From NCBI GenBank assembly GCA_900469345.1, contig UBWZ01000008.1:1-64000 (forward strand): a stretch of DNA of 64,000 nt, read 5' to 3'. Position numbers and translations under genes: made by a program. This stretch comes from Hyphomicrobiales bacterium. Lineage in GTDB: Bacteria > Pseudomonadota > Alphaproteobacteria > Rhizobiales > Rhizobiaceae. The notes beneath the pieces are model-generated. The model was not told the origin of the DNA and did no database searches. It was given only the letters and a program-made list of their open reading frames with translations. Numbering within the stretch: the first letter of the stretch is position 1; every line of letters begins with the position of its first letter. Positions 62,114 to 64,000 of this stretch are shown one piece after another.

Positions 62114-63075
62114 AACAGCGTCGACAGGCTCTGCAGGTGCGTGTTCGCCATGCCGAGGATCTGCGACGAAAGCTGCTGCTGCGCCTGGTAGGCGGTCAGC
62201 TTGGTCGACTCTTCCTCCATGTTCGCGTCGACGAGATGGGAAACGCTCTTGTCGAACACGTCGGAAAGGCTGGAGATGAAGCTGCTCTGACTGTCGATCC
62301 GGTTGGACATCGTTCCAAGCGTCGAGCCCATCGTCGTCAGGCGCGTCCGGATCGAGTTCATGACGCTGATCATGTCGTCGATCTCGCTGGATGTCGTGGT
62401 GTCGGTCAGTGCGATCGGAGAGCCCGTGGCGGGCGTCGTCGAGCCGGCATCGATGAGGTAGTAATTCCGGGGCGTGGTCGAGGTGCCGTTGCCCGATAGC
62501 GTGCTCGCATCGATATCGCCGGTCAGCAGGCCGCGGCTGGCGTCTGCCTTGTCGATCAGCGTGGAGCCCGAGGCATCGAACGAGACGTAGGAAAGCGATA
62601 CTGCCCCGGACACGTTGCGCTGGAAATAGACCGGCACGGACTTTTCGCCCGCAGGCGCCTCGGACGTATTGTAGAGCCAGTTGTCGCTGCCGAACGATGC
62701 CGAGCGGATCAGCGAATTGAGGCTCGACTTGAGGTCGGAGATCGTGCCGTTGACGGTCGTCTTGTCGACGCCGTCTTCCTTGGCGGTCGTCAGTTCGCTC
62801 ATGATCTGGTCGATGATGTCGATCGAGGAATCGACCGCCGAATAGGCTGCATCGACTTTTGAAGAGCCAAGGCTCAGCGCATCGCTGACGCTGCTCAGGA
62901 TATTTTTGTCCGAGGTCATCGAATTGGCGACCGACCAGTAGCTGGCATTGTCGGCCGGCGAGTTGATCTTGTAGCCGCTGGAGGTCCGTTCCTGCGTCTT
63001 CTCCAGCGAATCGTTCACAAACAGCAGCGTCTGAAGCGCGCTTTGGATGTAGCTGGTCGTGATGGCGTCGGACAT
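62110..63075 (-). CDS. Divergent flagellin
   Basis: This 321-residue flagellin has the conserved N-terminal D0/D1 part (ALQTLLFVNDSLEKTQER, SGYKINSPADNASYWSVA) and C-terminal part (NRIDSQSSFISSLSDVFDKS, then TAYQAQQQLSSQILGMANTH and SLSTLF). The variable centre is about 120 residues and rich in Ser/Thr/Asp. It differs from the main rhizobial flagellins at several normally fixed places in the N-terminus. ATG 63075 is preferred to 63081 because of its distance from AAGGA. It lies alone, reversed, between fliI-orf and flgB rather than in the flagellin cluster further downstream. Confidence 0.9.
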   Translation of the reverse strand: MSDAITTSYIQSALQTLLFVNDSLEKTQERTSSGYKINSPADNASYWSVANSMTSDKNILSSVSDALSLGSSKVDAAYSAVDSSIDIIDQIMSELTTAKEDGVDKTTVNGTISDLKSSLNSLIRSASFGSDNWLYNTSEAPAGEKSVPVYFQRNVSGAVSLSYVSFDASGSTLIDKADASRGLLTGDIDASTLSGNGTSTTPRNYYLIDAGSTTPATGSPIALTDTTTSSEIDDMISVMNSIRTRLTTMGSTLGTMSNRIDSQSSFISSLSDVFDKSVSHLVDANMEEESTKLTAYQAQQQLSSQILGMANTHLQSLSTLF

Positions 63076-63328
63076 CGGCATGATCCTTGAAAGATAAGGG
63101 AATTTGCCAAGCATCTGGCGATGATCGAGAGGCGTCATGCCACTCGTTTGCACAGAACGCGCGTCCCGCACCGGGAGCAATGTCAGCACTTATGGTTAAC
63201 ACAAGATTAAGGGCTGCTCAACGCGCGCGGCGCCGGCGGGGGGCTTGTGCATCGGCGCACCGGCGCGTTCACAAGTCCCACGCAAGTTTCTTGGCCTATC
63301 TCTTTCTTTAGAAGACGGAGAAGTACCG

Positions 63329-63718
63329 ATGCAGTCGATTCAATTGTTTGAGCTTGCCTCGAAGCAGGCGGAGTGGCTGTCGATCCGGCAACAAGTCGTC
63401 AGCACGAACATCGCGAATGCAAACACGCCGAAGTTCCGTGCGCAGGACGTGACGCCCTTCCAGTCCGTGCTCGAGTCTTCATACACGCCGATGGCGCGTA
63501 CCAATGCAGCCCACTTCGCTGGCGACACCCTGGGCGGTGACAAGATCGAGGTGAAGGACGAAGAAGTAAACGACGAGATCGGTGTGCAGGAATCCGGCAA
63601 CACCGTGGCGGTAGCGAACGAGCTCTCGAAGAGCGGCGAAATCAAGCGCCAGTACGACCTGAATACTCAGTTGGTCAAGGCGTTTCACAACATGATGTTG
63701 ACGGCACTCGGTAAGTAA
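63329..63718 (+). CDS. flgB: Flagellar proximal rod protein FlgB
   Basis: This 129-residue rod protein ([39 protein letters not shown]) ends [14 protein letters not shown], as is usual for the family. GACGGAGAAG lies just before ATG 63329. It is followed by flgC after five bases. Confidence 0.96.
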   Translation: MQSIQLFELASKQAEWLSIRQQVVSTNIANANTPKFRAQDVTPFQSVLESSYTPMARTNAAHFAGDTLGGDKIEVKDEEVNDEIGVQESGNTVAVANELSKSGEIKRQYDLNTQLVKAFHNMMLTALGK

Positions 63719-63723
63719 AAACC

Positions 63724-64000
63724 ATGGATCCTTTATCAGCAGCCTTGAAGATCTCCGGCAGTGGCATGGAAGCCGAAGCAACGCGCCTGCGCGTCGTGTC
63801 GGAAAACATCGCCAACTCCCGTACCACCGGCGACACCCCCGGGGCGGACCCCTATCGACGCAAGACGATCACCTTCAGCAACGAGCTGGATCGCGCCAGC
63901 GGCGCCAAGATGGTCAACGTCAAGAAGATCGGCGTCGACAAGGGCAACTTCATCGAGGAACACGATCCGAGCAGCCCTGCAGCAGACGCGAACGGCATGG
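63724..64000 (+). CDS. flgC: Flagellar proximal rod protein FlgC, cut by window end
   Basis: ATG 63724 opens a frame that runs to the window edge: [19 protein letters not shown], then [19 protein letters not shown] and [10 protein letters not shown], the FlgC pattern with the rod [11 protein letters not shown] box. About 92 codons are visible of an expected 135-140. It is co-transcribed with flgB. Confidence 0.95.
   Translation, partial: MDPLSAALKISGSGMEAEATRLRVVSENIANSRTTGDTPGADPYRRKTITFSNELDRASGAKMVNVKKIGVDKGNFIEEHDPSSPAADANGM

Overview
The window looks like a chromosomal segment of an alphaproteobacterium of the Rhizobiaceae (Rhizobium / Agrobacterium / Sinorhizobium relatives). The evidence is the GC-rich coding with rhizobial families (DUF2948, UPF0262, DUF6074), a che operon in the rhizobial order with cheS and cheT, the motility master regulators visN and visR, DUF1217 flagellar proteins, and a bcsN-type cellulose locus. 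The species cannot be named from the sequence alone.

Layout. (a) 1-4461: the end of an integrated element. It holds tightly coupled unknown small genes, one of them frameshifted, then HTH-type proteins and a tyrosine integrase next to the 3' end of a tRNA-Thr(GGT) gene. The rest of the element lies left of the window. (b) 4.6-11.6 kb: housekeeping genes murA, an SDR oxidoreductase, DUF2948, hisD, UPF0262, an LMW-phosphatase-like protein, infA, maf and yacG, then tRNA-Phe(GAA). (c) 11.8-13.8 kb: small genes (zinc ribbon, DUF6074, a 30-residue membrane protein) and a 3-methyladenine DNA glycosylase. (d) 13.8-22.1 kb: cellulose synthesis bcsN-bcsA-bcsB on the minus strand, with a divergent 770-residue TPR protein. 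No bcsZ cellulase is seen. (e) 22.5-30.8 kb: the che operon (soluble globin-coupled receptor, cheS, cheY1, cheA, cheW, cheR, cheB, cheY2, cheD, cheT). (f) 31-64 kb: fliF, visN and visR, then minus-strand flagellar genes (DUF1217 protein, small orf, flhB ... fliG, fliN, fliM, motA), then flgF, fliI, an orf, a reversed flagellin gene, flgB and the start of flgC.

The outstanding feature is about 17 kb (38.4-55.4 kb) lying between flhB and fliG, which are neighbours in the rhizobial flagellar cluster I know best (Sinorhizobium meliloti). It encodes two giant proteins (2277 and 1415 residues) built almost wholly of an eight-residue repeat of the type L-[ST]-[ST]-x-Q-[IV]-x-A. In both, the octads are arranged in a higher period of 17 octads (136 residues, 408 bp). 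Between the two lie a GT41/SPINDLY-type TPR glycosyltransferase and a second predicted glycosyltransferase carrying an inserted farnesoic-acid-methyltransferase-like domain. UDP-galactopyranose mutase (glf) follows on the fliG side. I infer a glycosylated, Ser/Thr-rich, possibly surface-exposed repeat-protein system tied to motility. Its function and export route are unknown to me.

The gene set joins signal input (globin-coupled receptor, che operon), motility control (VisN/VisR), motor, switch and export parts, and surface polymers (cellulose, the putative glycoprotein system). These are the components expected for switching between swimming and attachment.
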